64,000 nt of DNA from Inonotus obliquus (lineage: Eukaryota > Basidiomycota > Agaricomycetes > Hymenochaetales > Hymenochaetaceae): assembly GCA_032164295.1 (NCBI GenBank), contig JAJHTX010000012.1:186001-250000 (forward strand), given 5' to 3'. Within the stretch, counting starts at the first letter, position 1; every line of letters begins with the position of its first letter. A program made the translations under genes and the position numbers. Positions 10,824 through 20,833 of the stretch are shown here, piece by piece. The notes beneath the pieces are model-generated. The model was given only the letters and a program-made list of their open reading frames with translations, made no database searches and was not told where the DNA came from.

Positions 10824-12224
10824 ATGCGTTTCGATACGGCCCGTGGTAGATGCAAATGCGGGCAACGTCCTCATTCCCTTCTCCCTTGGATCGCCATATT
10901 GTTTGGGAATGACCCAACCATCGCGGACACCCTTCATACCCTCTTAAAACAGGAAAGGCTCTTTGAAACCACTAAGCAAGAGCTACTGAAGAGAATGACA
11001 CAGGCAGTCAAAAGCAAGGTCGATCTCTATAGATCTGGTGAAGAAATAATCAACTGCAGCCTCGTTCAGGGCCTGCTGCACGAGTGGCAACTCGCAAAGG
11101 TGTGCTGACCTCTGCTGCTAAAGTGAAGAACAGAAACTCATCATGCACAGGAGTACATGGACGAGCTAACAAGTTCATCAGCACCCTTTCAGACATCAGT
11201 GAACAAGTCGCTGCTCGATCTCCGGGCGACCCTCGAAGAACTCCTGACGAAGTTCGTCTGCGAGTTAGGAGCGGGCACCTCAATCGAACAAGCTGATAAA
11301 CTTTTCGAAGAAAAGATGCAGCTCGACGAGTTCTACAGAACCTTCATTGCCCGAAGGTTTACGCTCGGTGCCACGATTCGCTTCGTATACGAGGCCCGAG
11401 AAGTTCAAGTGGTGGAACTGCTCTTTCGACAGCAGGTAGAGAGGTGGAAGCATGATGTACAATGCTCCCCGGTAGGCCCGAGAGTTTTGTTCTCTCATGT
11501 ATTTTACCAGGCAAGTCTGAAAAGCTTTTCCGTGTTAAATCAACTGACGCATGCTCTCGTCAGAATGAAATGACGGCCCTTAAGGAAGCTGCAGCTCAGG
11601 TCTCTGTGGTGTTGGAGGATGGTACCTGGGACAGTCTGAACGAGCTCCTCCAGCAGCTGCAAAACAGCTATCAACGTCTTGGGATCAGCAACCTCCCCGC
11701 CACCTCCGCCATGCCCACAGTCCCTTCCGCTGGACCTGTCCCAAACGTGAACCAGAACTCTGCCAACTCTGTCCAGATTAACGATCTTCAGGTCGAGCCC
11801 ATTGTTGCTGGTTCTGAAGTGTCCACAGAATGTCAAGACCATGCTCTTCCCGAACTCGATAATGACCATGTAGCCCGCTCCGCCATTCACGCTTATGGCA
11901 AAGAGGAGGATAGAAGGCACCGCAGCAAGAGAAAGTCGGTGGGCAGTGGGAACCAACTGTCACGAAAGCGTCAGCGCATGCCCCTCCGCTCCGACACAAG
12001 AAATTCGAATTCAGGGGATGTCATGTAAACATTTTCATTATCTCCTGACACGAGTTTCTGACTGTTTTATCATCTTCCTTTTCAGTGATGAAGGAGACGA
12101 TGCGGTCCGCCAGTCAAGTAGTTCTCTCGATTCCCGCTCAGAACCTTTGAGTCCTCCTCAAGAATCCGTTCCGCGCCGCCTCCAAAAGCCCGATCCCAAC
12201 CCAATTCTTGCTGGTCTTCAGTGA
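10824..12224 (+). CDS. unrecognised helical protein, four exons, 5' end uncertain
   Basis: Exons chain cleanly. The first ends ...LLHEWQLAK at a GTGTGC donor (about 11099). It resumes at GAGTACATGGACGAG (about 11151), then reads LDLRATLEELLTKFVCEL and FIARRFTLGATIRFVYE. A third exon (from about 11515) has KEAAAQVSVVLEDGTWDSL. A last exon (from about 12086) ends PDPNPILAGLQ with TGA at 12222-12224. The product is about 400 aa: an N-terminal helical half, a Pro/Asn-rich linker, then a basic RSKRKS...RKRQRM patch that could be a nuclear localisation signal. No family was recognised. The first ATG used (10824) gives an odd Cys/Arg-rich start, so the true 5' exon may differ. It lies head to head with the ATG11 pseudogene. 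Confidence 0.45.
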
Positions 12225-12576
12225 GAAATTTCACGCCTGTCCTCTTTGTCGTGCTCGCGCTGACGGTACTGTAGCCAGTTGAAGCAGACTCGCCAAACGT
12301 ATCTTTGTTGCCACTTTTTGACTCTGGGATGCCCCGAGGTAGGAGAGCTATCGGATTCCGACAGAGAACTACTTTTCAGCTATCAAAATTTGCTACTGCC
12401 TTTAAATTTGTGAGGGAGAGGTGGAATCCCCCGCAATTTCATACTAACTGCTCATAGGACTGACCGATGGTACTTATTTATGATCTATCACCATACCGGG
12501 TTCTTTATAGAGGGTTCTACCAAACGGTGCGGTTGTCCTTTGAGAAGTGAAAAGTTGCTAATGTTTCCCACTTTAG
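12225..12576. other. intergenic
   Basis: AT-rich stretch without a supported gene, between the helical-protein gene and a possible exon at 12577. Confidence 0.4.
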
Positions 12577-12826
12577 CCCCGTTATTCACTTGATTATTAG
12601 CGATCCAGAAGATAAAAGGGTTTACAGGAAGCCGTTATCGAAGATTATTGATTTCCTCCGAGGCGAAGCAACACGAGCTCACTGCAGCTTTAGTAGCGAT
12701 GGCACCGAATTGTATGTCATGGCTTTGGAGCATGCGGACCCCAGCGACCTTATTAAGTGTGCAGAGGCCTTCATCATAAAACCGCAAAGGATGAAGGAGA
12801 TTCTCGGTTTGTCTCGATTGACTTGA
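12577..12826 (+). CDS. possible terminal exon of an unknown gene
   Basis: After an acceptor (CCCACTTTAG, ending 12576) a frame of about 82 codons reads VIHLIISDPEDKRVYRK, then LSKIIDFLRGEATR and ends LGLSRLT. The composition looks coding, but no start, family or upstream exon could be fixed. It may belong to the helical gene upstream or to a remnant. Confidence 0.3.
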
Positions 12827-13022
12827 TAGAGTTTGCCCTGGGGTCCTTTACGTCGAGAGTGCATTCCATCTTACTAGTTTGGGTGTTTCTTTCTTTCCAT
12901 CTTGTAGGTGCTCCTCTTTTCCGTTGTACGCCTTCCATTAACGGCAGATGTCCTAGTATTACCTCGATATAGGACTCATCGTTTCATTGACGGTAGTCTC
13001 TTTCCATTCATCGCGTTTTCAG

Positions 13023-14182
13023 ATTATGGGGCATCGGATGTTTGCAAGTATATCTGTATTACGAGGTAGTATCCTTATCTGTCTCACTATTATGACTTTC
13101 AAGATGCTCACGAGAACTATAACATGTCTAGAAATATTGGATGACCGACAAACACCGGCTCAAGATCTTCGTACTATTGACGTGGATATTCGATACCGCA
13201 CAGCAGGCCATCATACTTGAAGTGAGCTACAAGATATTCGTGAGAGGGATTGGAAACCCTTTTGCGTTACTTAGACTACCGAAGTAAGCACTTGTTCTGC
13301 ATAAGGGATGATTTCACTCGAACGAAAACGAGATAGGTCTGCGGTTCACTTCCTCCTCCTTTCTACTATTGTAGTTGTATTGGTGCAATGCTTCTTCGTT
13401 CAACGTGCCTGGCACGGTAAGTGTATCCATTAGTGTCTTGGGTGTTTAAGCTCATTGTAACGAATTGAGCAACAAAAGCTATTTTTTTACGGGAATGGCG
13501 TGCATCTCCGCGATACCGCAATTCGTCTCCAAGCTGGTCTACTACGGTACAATCTACAATTCTCGCCGAATCACTGATATTCTCAAAGTTTACAATCTGG
13601 CGTTGGTCGTCAATTGTCTGTCGGCTTTCTCCGACACTGTCCTTTCTCTTATTGTAGTTTGGTTACTCCTGAGGGCTCGATCCGGGTTCAGGGAAACGGA
13701 CACAATCATCAAACGGCTCGTCATGTACATCATTAGTTCTGGACTTGCGACTGGCGCTTGTGCGATAGTGGCGGTCATCTGTGTAGCTACTATACCTGAT
13801 TCTACGGCTTACATGCTTGCCGATATGACACTTCCAAAACGTGAGTCACGTATCATCAACTCTCTCTGATTATGATAAGCTGATGCTTAGTCCTTCCTTA
13901 GTATACTTCAATTGCATGCTGGCCGCGTTTGTTGTGCACATTTTTTATATCACTACTTACACTGAAATGCATATACAGGCTCAATGCCCAATCCAACTTT
14001 CGCACAAGTGCCAACAATTCTGAGCATGCAGAGGAGGGGATAGTTTATCTTCAAGATATTCCTTCCACTTCGACTTCAAGATTAGACGGCTCTGCAGGCA
14101 ACTTACAAGGTATTCACCTGTCCTCGCTATTGTTCGGACTACTATCCTTATTCAAACAACTTCAGAGCCCCAGGGCATCTGA
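13023..14182 (+). CDS. DUF6534-family seven-helix membrane protein
   Basis: Seven exons join with consistent phases: 13023-13065, 13132-13283, 13337-13416, 13451-13840, 13902-13926, 13979-14109 and 14166-14182 (TGA 14180-14182). They read LWGIGCLQVYLYYEKYW, TWIFDTAQQAIILEVSYK, VVVLVQCFFVQRAWH, LSNKSYFFTGMACISAI, then two hydrophobic helices, and LYFNCMLAALNAQ. This is the pattern of the large basidiomycete DUF6534 family: the LDT.H-type motif after TM2, FFVQR in TM3, and the cytosolic K(L/V)Y.N..LA.LNAR motif after TM7. The function is unknown; the proteins are receptor-like. A hydrophilic Ser/Thr tail of about 40 residues follows. The first exon with the ATG was not found: no donor before 13021 gives the needed phase without a stop, so the gene could be 5'-damaged. 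Confidence 0.75.
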
Positions 14183-14727
14183 ACGTCCAAATTGACGTTG
14201 ATATAGATCTGGGGACCAACAAGAAGAATTCGTCCAATTGTTGTAATCCGTAGACTTGCTAAGAGCTGTCTTGCATTGTATCCTATTGGTGGTTTCTCCA
14301 CAGCATCTGTAAATGGAGTTGCTGTCTGTTCGTTATTATGCCGACAATGGCGATTCCTTCATTCAGATGTGACATGTACATTGAACTTCACCCCTGACCT
14401 ATCTGATTTCCTTGACCAACAAATCTCCAGATAAATAATATATATTCTTTATCTCTGCCTGTAAGAACGGGATACACAGTACAAACCAACTGGCAGAATG
14501 AGTCGAATTTCTAGGTGTGATCAGCGACGGTCTAGATTATGATGTATTACATAATTCTGGACGCTATGAAAATCTTGATGTAATTATAAAAATAGACCTG
14601 ACGTCACCTGATTCACTGTGGTGCGCAGCATCCATGACTTGCTCATTATCCTCTCCTTCAACCTTCACCTTCATTTTCATCTTAGACCACTACCATTCTC
14701 CCCTTCAAAATCTTCAAAATATTTTAC
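14183..14727. other. intergenic; promoter of the LRLRGG mini-gene
   Basis: No gene seen. The last 120 bp before 14728 are rich in C and T, as is common near transcription starts in this group. Confidence 0.4.
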
Positions 14728-15014
14728 ATGTCTTCGAACACGAACTCGACTTATCCACCGACGTCTCAAACTGACGAGGTTGACCAAAGCGACACATTCG
14801 TCGGCGAGCGCGTTGTGAATGCACAGCCCGTGCCCGCAGCGACTATGACAACTGCTGAAGGAGGTGAAAGTGGTCATGGCGCGCTGCGTCTTCGTGGAGG
14901 TTGTATCCCCTGTCCGGTACGTTTGCTTTTCTTTGTAACTTCCTTTAATCCTGCTCATTGTTTTCGTAGAATGGTGGATGCTGTTATATCATTCCTATCC
15001 CGTGTTGCTGCTAG
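14728..15014 (+). CDS. 77-aa protein with ubiquitin-type LRLRGG followed by Cys-rich tail
   Basis: Two exons, 14728-14916 (63 codons, phase 0) and 14970-15014, are split by a 53-nt GTACGT...TAG intron. The N-terminal ~50 residues are hydrophilic, Ser/Thr/Val-rich and probably disordered. Then comes ALRLRGG, identical over six residues to the ubiquitin C-terminus (L71-G76). The tail is CIPCPNGGCCYIIPIPCCC, with seven Cys in 19 residues ending at the stop. The intron falls within the Cys tail. There is no signal peptide and no beta-grasp fold; the protein is too short before the motif. Small Agaricomycete proteins ending in LRLRGG plus a Cys cluster are known to me only as hypothetical proteins. 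The Cys tail could be acylated or bind metal, and the Gly-Gly could be a deubiquitinase-like cleavage site; both are inferences. Confidence 0.7.
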
Positions 15015-16559
15015 ACGTGAACAGAGCTTTTTGCGTCCTTGAATGCGTACTCTATTCGATTGACATGCTACATGCTCCGAACCTGATGATTTTTGTATCT
15101 GCATCTTGTTGAGTCGCAATCCCAATAAATTACACATATCATGTTTTCGCACCATATAACCATTTATAATCTCATTCTCACCCATTATTTCTATGAAATC
15201 AATACGTATCAAGCCTATCATAAATGCAACGAACAATTGTTGACCAACTACCTTTCTTATGTTGTTTCAAACTACCCGATGAGCTTCAGTGTCAAACCGT
15301 AATCTACTGACACAAGACTCCGGTTGATGTTTAGCTGCATCGCTTTGGCTCTCAATCAGGAGAATAAACATCTGAGACACGAAGTCAGATCGTTGCCATT
15401 GTGCCGTCTCGTACTCAACAGTATCGTTTAATTTCCCTCCTGCAACACAATAGATCATTGAAGAACAGGATTGTTTATACAGTGCTCAACACTGCCTCAG
15501 CTCTGGCAATTCAGTCGATTTATACGATATTTCTTATGTGTCGAGAATCTCCTACTTTCACATCATAATGATAGAAATAGCGCCTATGGACCAGGCATCT
15601 CTTACCGGGATATGGGTTTCATTTGATTTGTAAGGTGGTGAACGCCTCGTGTAAATTCAGACTTTGTTATAAGCTTCCGATCTGTTTCAAGCCTATGGAA
15701 TGTTGTTCATCAAAAATGTCAAATTCATAAAGAAGGTATCCAGATGGTTTCTGGGTAGTGCCTTTTGCGCGTTACTCTCGTTGGCTTCAAAGCGCTGTAC
15801 ATCACCTCATGCAACGTTCCGTTCCGATCACTTCAGTGGCTGGCTTAATGTCGTACCTCTCGGGACAGTATAAGGGATCAACCTGTCCCCAGTAACCCTC
15901 TAAATAAACTCGGTTTCTTCGCTATAAGAGATATTGTTTTGACATGGTGTACCTCCTCAGCCAACAATATCGATCGATGAACAAGAAAAGAGAACTTAGC
16001 CGTGGTTCAGTAGGTCTCCAGTCCTTTCATTATACTAATATCCGATCAAGACTTGGCTCTCTATCCGATATTGGGGCACCACGAGTTGCGACCGCACCTT
16101 TCATATTTCGCAGATTGGCCTGTGTTCATTCATTCATGCAAGAGCTCCGAACCATTCCATGTCATGTTGTAGACGCGTGTTAATGACGCGCTCCTTCTCG
16201 CGGTTACGCTCGTTGGCGTCTAACTCTCCTAACCTATTCCTCGCTAACTTTCGCGATTTCCCCTATCTTCTCTGCCAGAATAAACGTTTTGCAGATCATA
16301 TCTCCATTGCAATCAGTAGAAATCAACATGCTTCGTGATAGTTAATCTGATCCATGAATGAGTGTACCTTTTACTCCGAATGGGATATGCCAAGTCGAGT
16401 TGGTGTTGCATCATGTGGCATCTGGCTTTGCTTGTCTGCTTGTCCCCACGATTTGGGGAGTGATAGGAATGTGTTTCTGTACAGCTATCCACAAGTGATT
16501 GAGAAAACAATCTGCTTGGCCTTCATTTCCAGAGACATCGAAACACCGAACGATCGGCC
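15015..16559. other. gene-poor stretch
   Basis: Only short open frames without domain features. The minus-strand frame 15458-15267 (AQWQRSDFVSQMF...) could be an exon, but no partners were found. Nothing is called. Confidence 0.4.
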
Positions 16560-17460
16560 ACAAGGTGTTCATGTTCTCCGGTATCTAGCCGATATCTCAC
16601 TTGATTGAGAACGTCGGCGAGGAGCACGGAAAGTAGGCAAAGCTGGTGGCCAATATGGCGCTTGTGGAGGAGTTTGAAATCTGTAAGATAATTCAGAGCA
16701 ATGCGAAACCGAGTTCTTCGACCTCGCATTTTTTATAACGGTCAATCGGGGATGCTTAGTACGCACTTTAACATCGGTGGAAGTAATTGACTCCCTTGCT
16801 ATCTCTTCTGCTTCATTCCAGATACTTCACACAGTCATGGTGGGCTCGCAGGCAGTCGAGATTTGACCTCCAAGATACTGCTGTCAGCATCCGTTTAGGG
16901 GGCAAAGGACACAAAATACTATAGGATAAAAGGACAGGCATGACTTCATGCCATCCAGCATCCAAACCAAACACACCAAGCAACTCTCAAGTCTATAGCG
17001 AGAAGCCCTTCAGAGTCTACACTCGAACCAACATTATCGATAGCTATGCCTTGCAGACCCGCTATCGCACAATCGCCTTCGGCGACAGTACCATGTACCC
17101 ATGCCGATAGTCAACATCGTAAGGTGAAGAACGCAAACGGTACGTTCACGGTCTGGTGCACTTCGTGCCCCAAGAGGACCGTTTGTGCGGGAACTTTGAG
17201 CTCCAATGAAGTCTCTGAAATTGAGGAGCAGCAACCCCCGTCAGTGCTATCCAATCATATGTGAAGCGAGCCTAACACTGACGCCCTTGCTTATAGGAAG
17301 TAATTCTTTCGTAGTACGAGTCTCGAGTTTCGCCTACGTTCCTAGGTTACGGGTGGAACTATAAGTATGTGGCGATGAACGCGACTAGTGATACTGTTAT
17401 GGCATGTGCGTTGACTTTGCATAATGCGATTGATATCTATCAAGGCCAATAAGCTCGTCG
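16560..17460 (+). repeat. inverted segmental duplication, copy 1
   Basis: About 900 bp aligns to the reverse complement of roughly 60865-61750. Shared stretches include TGACTCC(C/T)TTGC(T/C)ATCTCTTCTGC, CGCAGGCAGTCGAGATT, CCAGCATCCAAAC-like sequence, AT(C/T)TTGCTTA(T/C)AGG-like intron ends and CATAATG.GATTGATATCTAT. The match covers the upstream region, the small Cys/His gene and its 3' part. By eye, identity is about 75-80%. Confidence 0.8.
17046..17264 (+). CDS. small Cys/His protein, family copy A (possibly with decayed 3' exon)
   Basis: 72 codons. The pattern MPC...PCTHAD..H...., then NGTFTVWCTSCPKR and VCAGTL, is shared with the genes at 19843 and 61281. C-x-H...H followed by WCxxC-x5-C suggests a small zinc-ribbon-like metal site. 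No signal peptide is visible. In the paralogue at 61 kb a second exon follows. Here the GTATAT donor of that copy is changed to GTGAAG, and about 7 extra bases lie near 17318. A recognisable tail still survives at 17350-17453 (YKYVAMNATSDTV and LHNAIDIYQGQ, then TAA). This copy may therefore end at 17264, or be eroding. A GGATAAAAGG box lies about 120 bp upstream. Confidence 0.6.
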   Translation: MPCRPAIAQSPSATVPCTHADSQHRKVKNANGTFTVWCTSCPKRTVCAGTLSSNEVSEIEEQQPPSVLSNHM

Positions 17461-19842
17461 TTATCGATCAGTAAGAAAGAACATGCCTTCAGATAATCCA
17501 ATGAAGCCATGAGGTGCCTCCGGACGGTAAAGCCGGTTGACTGACAAAGAGTCTTGAAAACAGCTTTATCATTTTAGTAAAGTTTAAGACGTCAGCCATG
17601 GCTACATTCTTCCAGTGAGATAGAGCCCTGTAATTCTATAACCTCGTACCTAGCAAAGTACTTTGTCTTTCGAGACCAGTCGTAACAAGCCCGAGCGGTG
17701 GTTATCACTGATGGGACATCCCCAGATTCGTGCTGATATGGTTAATCACCACTATGACGCGGCACAACGAGCTTCTCCGTGAACTTTAAGCAGAGGAACA
17801 ACGGAGACATTTTAGCTGGCTAAGCACCAAATCACTGATTTGCATTCCATGATAGCTGCTTGAACCAAGAAGTTCGGCAGGCCATCCGGCAAGGATCCAA
17901 CAGCGACTCGGCAGGAGATAGCAGTCAGCCAGTCAGAGGATTCGTTTAATCTCGGGAAGAGCTTGCAGTGGGCGATAGTCAGCGGGTAAAGTCACAGAGA
18001 GCAAAAGTGAAAGTGCAACTAGTAAAATTGTCAATCTGGGTTAGCAGCCACAAGTACCAGCTGTTCTAGCCGAAGAATCAGGATGGCTCTTACATAATAG
18101 TACTCGGCCAAATGAAAGACCAGTAATCTTGGACAATGAGAGTCTGATGGATATGTAGGACAATAGTAAGATCGTGGGAAGACGAGACCATATTACTGTA
18201 TTTCATTCCCAAACAATAAACTCCGACATTCTCACGGCCTCGCGGTCATATAGTCGGGTCGGCGAAACGAAAGGCGAATCTCATGCATTTGCAAACGAGA
18301 GAAACGTTGCTATGCGCACGCAAACTAGTCTCCTGACCGTGTCTCCTACTGACAGATTGGATACTTGAAATATACTCATGAGCGCTTGTCGTCGTGTTTA
18401 ACGTAAGTTGCCTGCGATATGGAGCTGGGCGACTCGATCCGACTGTTATCAGTGCAAGCGTTGCCTTCTCTCACCCATCTTCGCTGGGACCCAAGAGATG
18501 AACACTATGTCTTTCTCGTCATCCTCATGTGCACGACAACAAGCAGGCAGGCACAAAGGGCCGACTCACCTTTATGAAGCTCGACAACCGAGCTCAGAGA
18601 CCTTCCGGTGCAGTACTCTTGCGAATGTAAAGATACTCTGGAAACTCTGAGGATGCTGTCCTCGTCTACTTTCCGTGCTGGGAGACACGCTCCATCATGG
18701 TGGCCAAACTACACTGGAATTGAGATATTTTTCTTGTTTCTATGCTGCGTTGCGCGCCATCGTTGCCTAGCTATCCTACTGCGGCAGAGCCACATAATGA
18801 TCATCATGAAACGAACATTTTTGGGAGTTCGGAGGCTTATCAATGATCTGATCCGTTTCGTGGCTGTGGAAATGTGAGTTGGTACTGGCAGGTGGGGATG
18901 CGTCCAAGGGTCGCAAGAATCAAGATTGGGTGTTCACACCGCCGTATTTATTACTCAACGAGGCAGTTATTCTTTTCTCTGTTTCATCCATTTCTATTCT
19001 CTTGATCGTTCCGCAGACCCGCATCTCTGGAACTGTGGTGTCTATAGACAGCCCACTGGTTCCCCGATGTGCACCTGTGCCATTGGATGTATACAACCTC
19101 CCTGTGCTGCTTCCGTTTTATTCGGTGGATTATGACACGGTGCATTTACCTTCGTGGTGCTGAGCTAGGGACTTATTGCGCTGACGTTAGTAAATACGGC
19201 GGATCGATTCAAAATTGAGCCGTAGGGTCTGTGATTCCGGTACGCTCGGCTTTGAGTCAAGCTATCTATAGCTCCAATCCAGACACCCTAGGCCCCCTCT
19301 GCCCACCCGAATAGCCTTTGTGCAAGAATTCATTCCGACCGACGGACAAATGTTCGGCTGTGTTTTCTTTCCAGGGGACTAGCCACTGCCAGTTCAGACA
19401 GGCAGAGAATGTTGCGTGATTTCAAGAATGACGCCGGCCTTATTAATATTACAGAGGCCAATGGGCCTCGAAGCATGGTGAAAGCAATACGAAGCAGTTT
19501 GAGGCAGAGCGTATCAGACTTGCATCTATTACTTAAACTGGATAGTCGCGAGAGACGCGCGAGCAGGATCTAGCAATGCAAGTACTCCACTGCTCAGAAT
19601 CACTGATCATCTCATTTACGTCGTTTCGCCTAGAGGATTGACGCTGAAATGGCTGGAATGTAAGGAATTGAGACCTTGTCTCGCGGCCGACTTCTGTAAG
19701 AGGGAGAAAGCAAGGCGAAATGTCAAGTACCGCAAAGTATAAAGGGAGGGATGAATTCCCAGTAATAAAGCAACAAGACGTCCAGACAACATCCCAATCC
19801 AAAGGACTTCACCCTCCACACCCGTCGTCACACGCCTAAATC
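17461..19842. other. gene-poor stretch with promoter of copy B
   Basis: Scattered short frames only. One 94-codon frame (18879-19163) has a single hydrophobic segment but no recognised family, and is not called. TATAAA at 19738-19743 lies 100 bp before the ATG at 19843 and is a credible TATA box for the next gene. Confidence 0.4.
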
Positions 19843-20112
19843 ATGCCCTGCACTTTCGTGAACGCACAAGGCGGAAATGCTAGTGCTACGTGTAGTCACA
19901 AAAACGACAAGCATTTCAAGATGGAGAAAAGCGACGGCAACTTCGCCGTTTGGTGCTCGGAGTGCAGAGACAAACCTTTCTGCGCCGGTAACCTGTCTCG
20001 AAGCAACCAGGCCCTTAGCAGCATTAGCGCAAAGAAGCACCCGTACGCCCCCTTATATTAAGGAAACCTAGCAGGCAACTAAATAATCACAGGAACATCC
20101 GTTAAACTTTCG
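19843..20112 (+). CDS. small Cys/His protein, family copy B
   Basis: Reads MPCTFVNAQ, then TCSHKNDKHFKMEKSDGNF, VWCSECRDKPFCAGNL: the same spacing of C, C-x-H, H, WCxxC and CAG as at 17046 and 61281, but the most diverged sequence. Without splicing it is 72 aa, ending at 20061. A GTACGC donor at about 20042 and the CACAG acceptor at about 20093 would instead give ...KKHPNIR and a stop near 20106, matching the intron position in the 61-kb copy. It is preceded by a TATA box at 19738. Cytosolic or nuclear location is likely, as no signal peptide is seen. Function unknown. Confidence 0.65.
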
Positions 20113-20833
20113 TGCTAGTGCGCAGTTGACGGGTACAGAAGGGAGGGAATGCGGAAGACCCGAACGAGAGGAGTCATGACATGTTTGGTCCTCGTTACCT
20201 GCAACCAGAGTCTTCTTTTCATCATTTTAGTTTCCTATACACATGTATGGTATCGTATTTGAATGTAATTGTTAATGCATTGCGCTTCGCCTTTTACGGA
20301 TGAGCTGGAGTAAATACTCGTCAGGCAGAAACAACAGAAGATGTAACGCTCGTCAAGAGGTACTTACGTCGTGAAGCTGTGCGCTATATGTTGGCACTCG
20401 TATTTGTATAGGCGAAACCTAAAGAGGAGGCTGAGTGAGATATTGACCAAGACGCGTCGCCGTTATGCTGGACAATCATTGACATCACGTGACCGTGATA
20501 CTCCACGTGATGTGATATCGGCTCTGTGTCTACTTGAGGAGACCGCAGTACAGTCTGCTCCGCCGTGTATACTCTCAAATATACTCTATGATTCTCTCCA
20601 TTCCGGAACTATCGTAGCAACATAGTGAGAGGTAGGAGAAAAAAACTAGAGCTTACGTCAAGCGTGCCGAAAATTATCGCAGTCGCTCTGTTACTGGAAA
20701 GTGTATTAGCGAGTTTGGTGCGTGATTGCTCACGATACCTCGTATTGCGACTGGGACTCAAGGAAGGCTTGAAAGCAGGCTCTCTGTGAAAGAAAAAGAA
20801 ACGGCTGACCGGGAGGGAATAAAATATCTCCTA
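20113..20833. other. intergenic, promoter of RCY1
   Basis: No gene recognised. Upstream frames in phase with RCY1 lack an ATG before 20834. ATCACGTGACCG at about 20488 and CCACGTGATG at about 20502 are E-box-like (CACGTG) elements. Confidence 0.4.

Noticed and set aside
15267..15458. Minus-strand 63-codon frame as an exon
   Set aside because: No splice partner or known motif could be found.
20726..20833. N-terminal extension of RCY1
   Set aside because: It begins at TTG; the first ATG, 20834, gives the expected start before the F-box.
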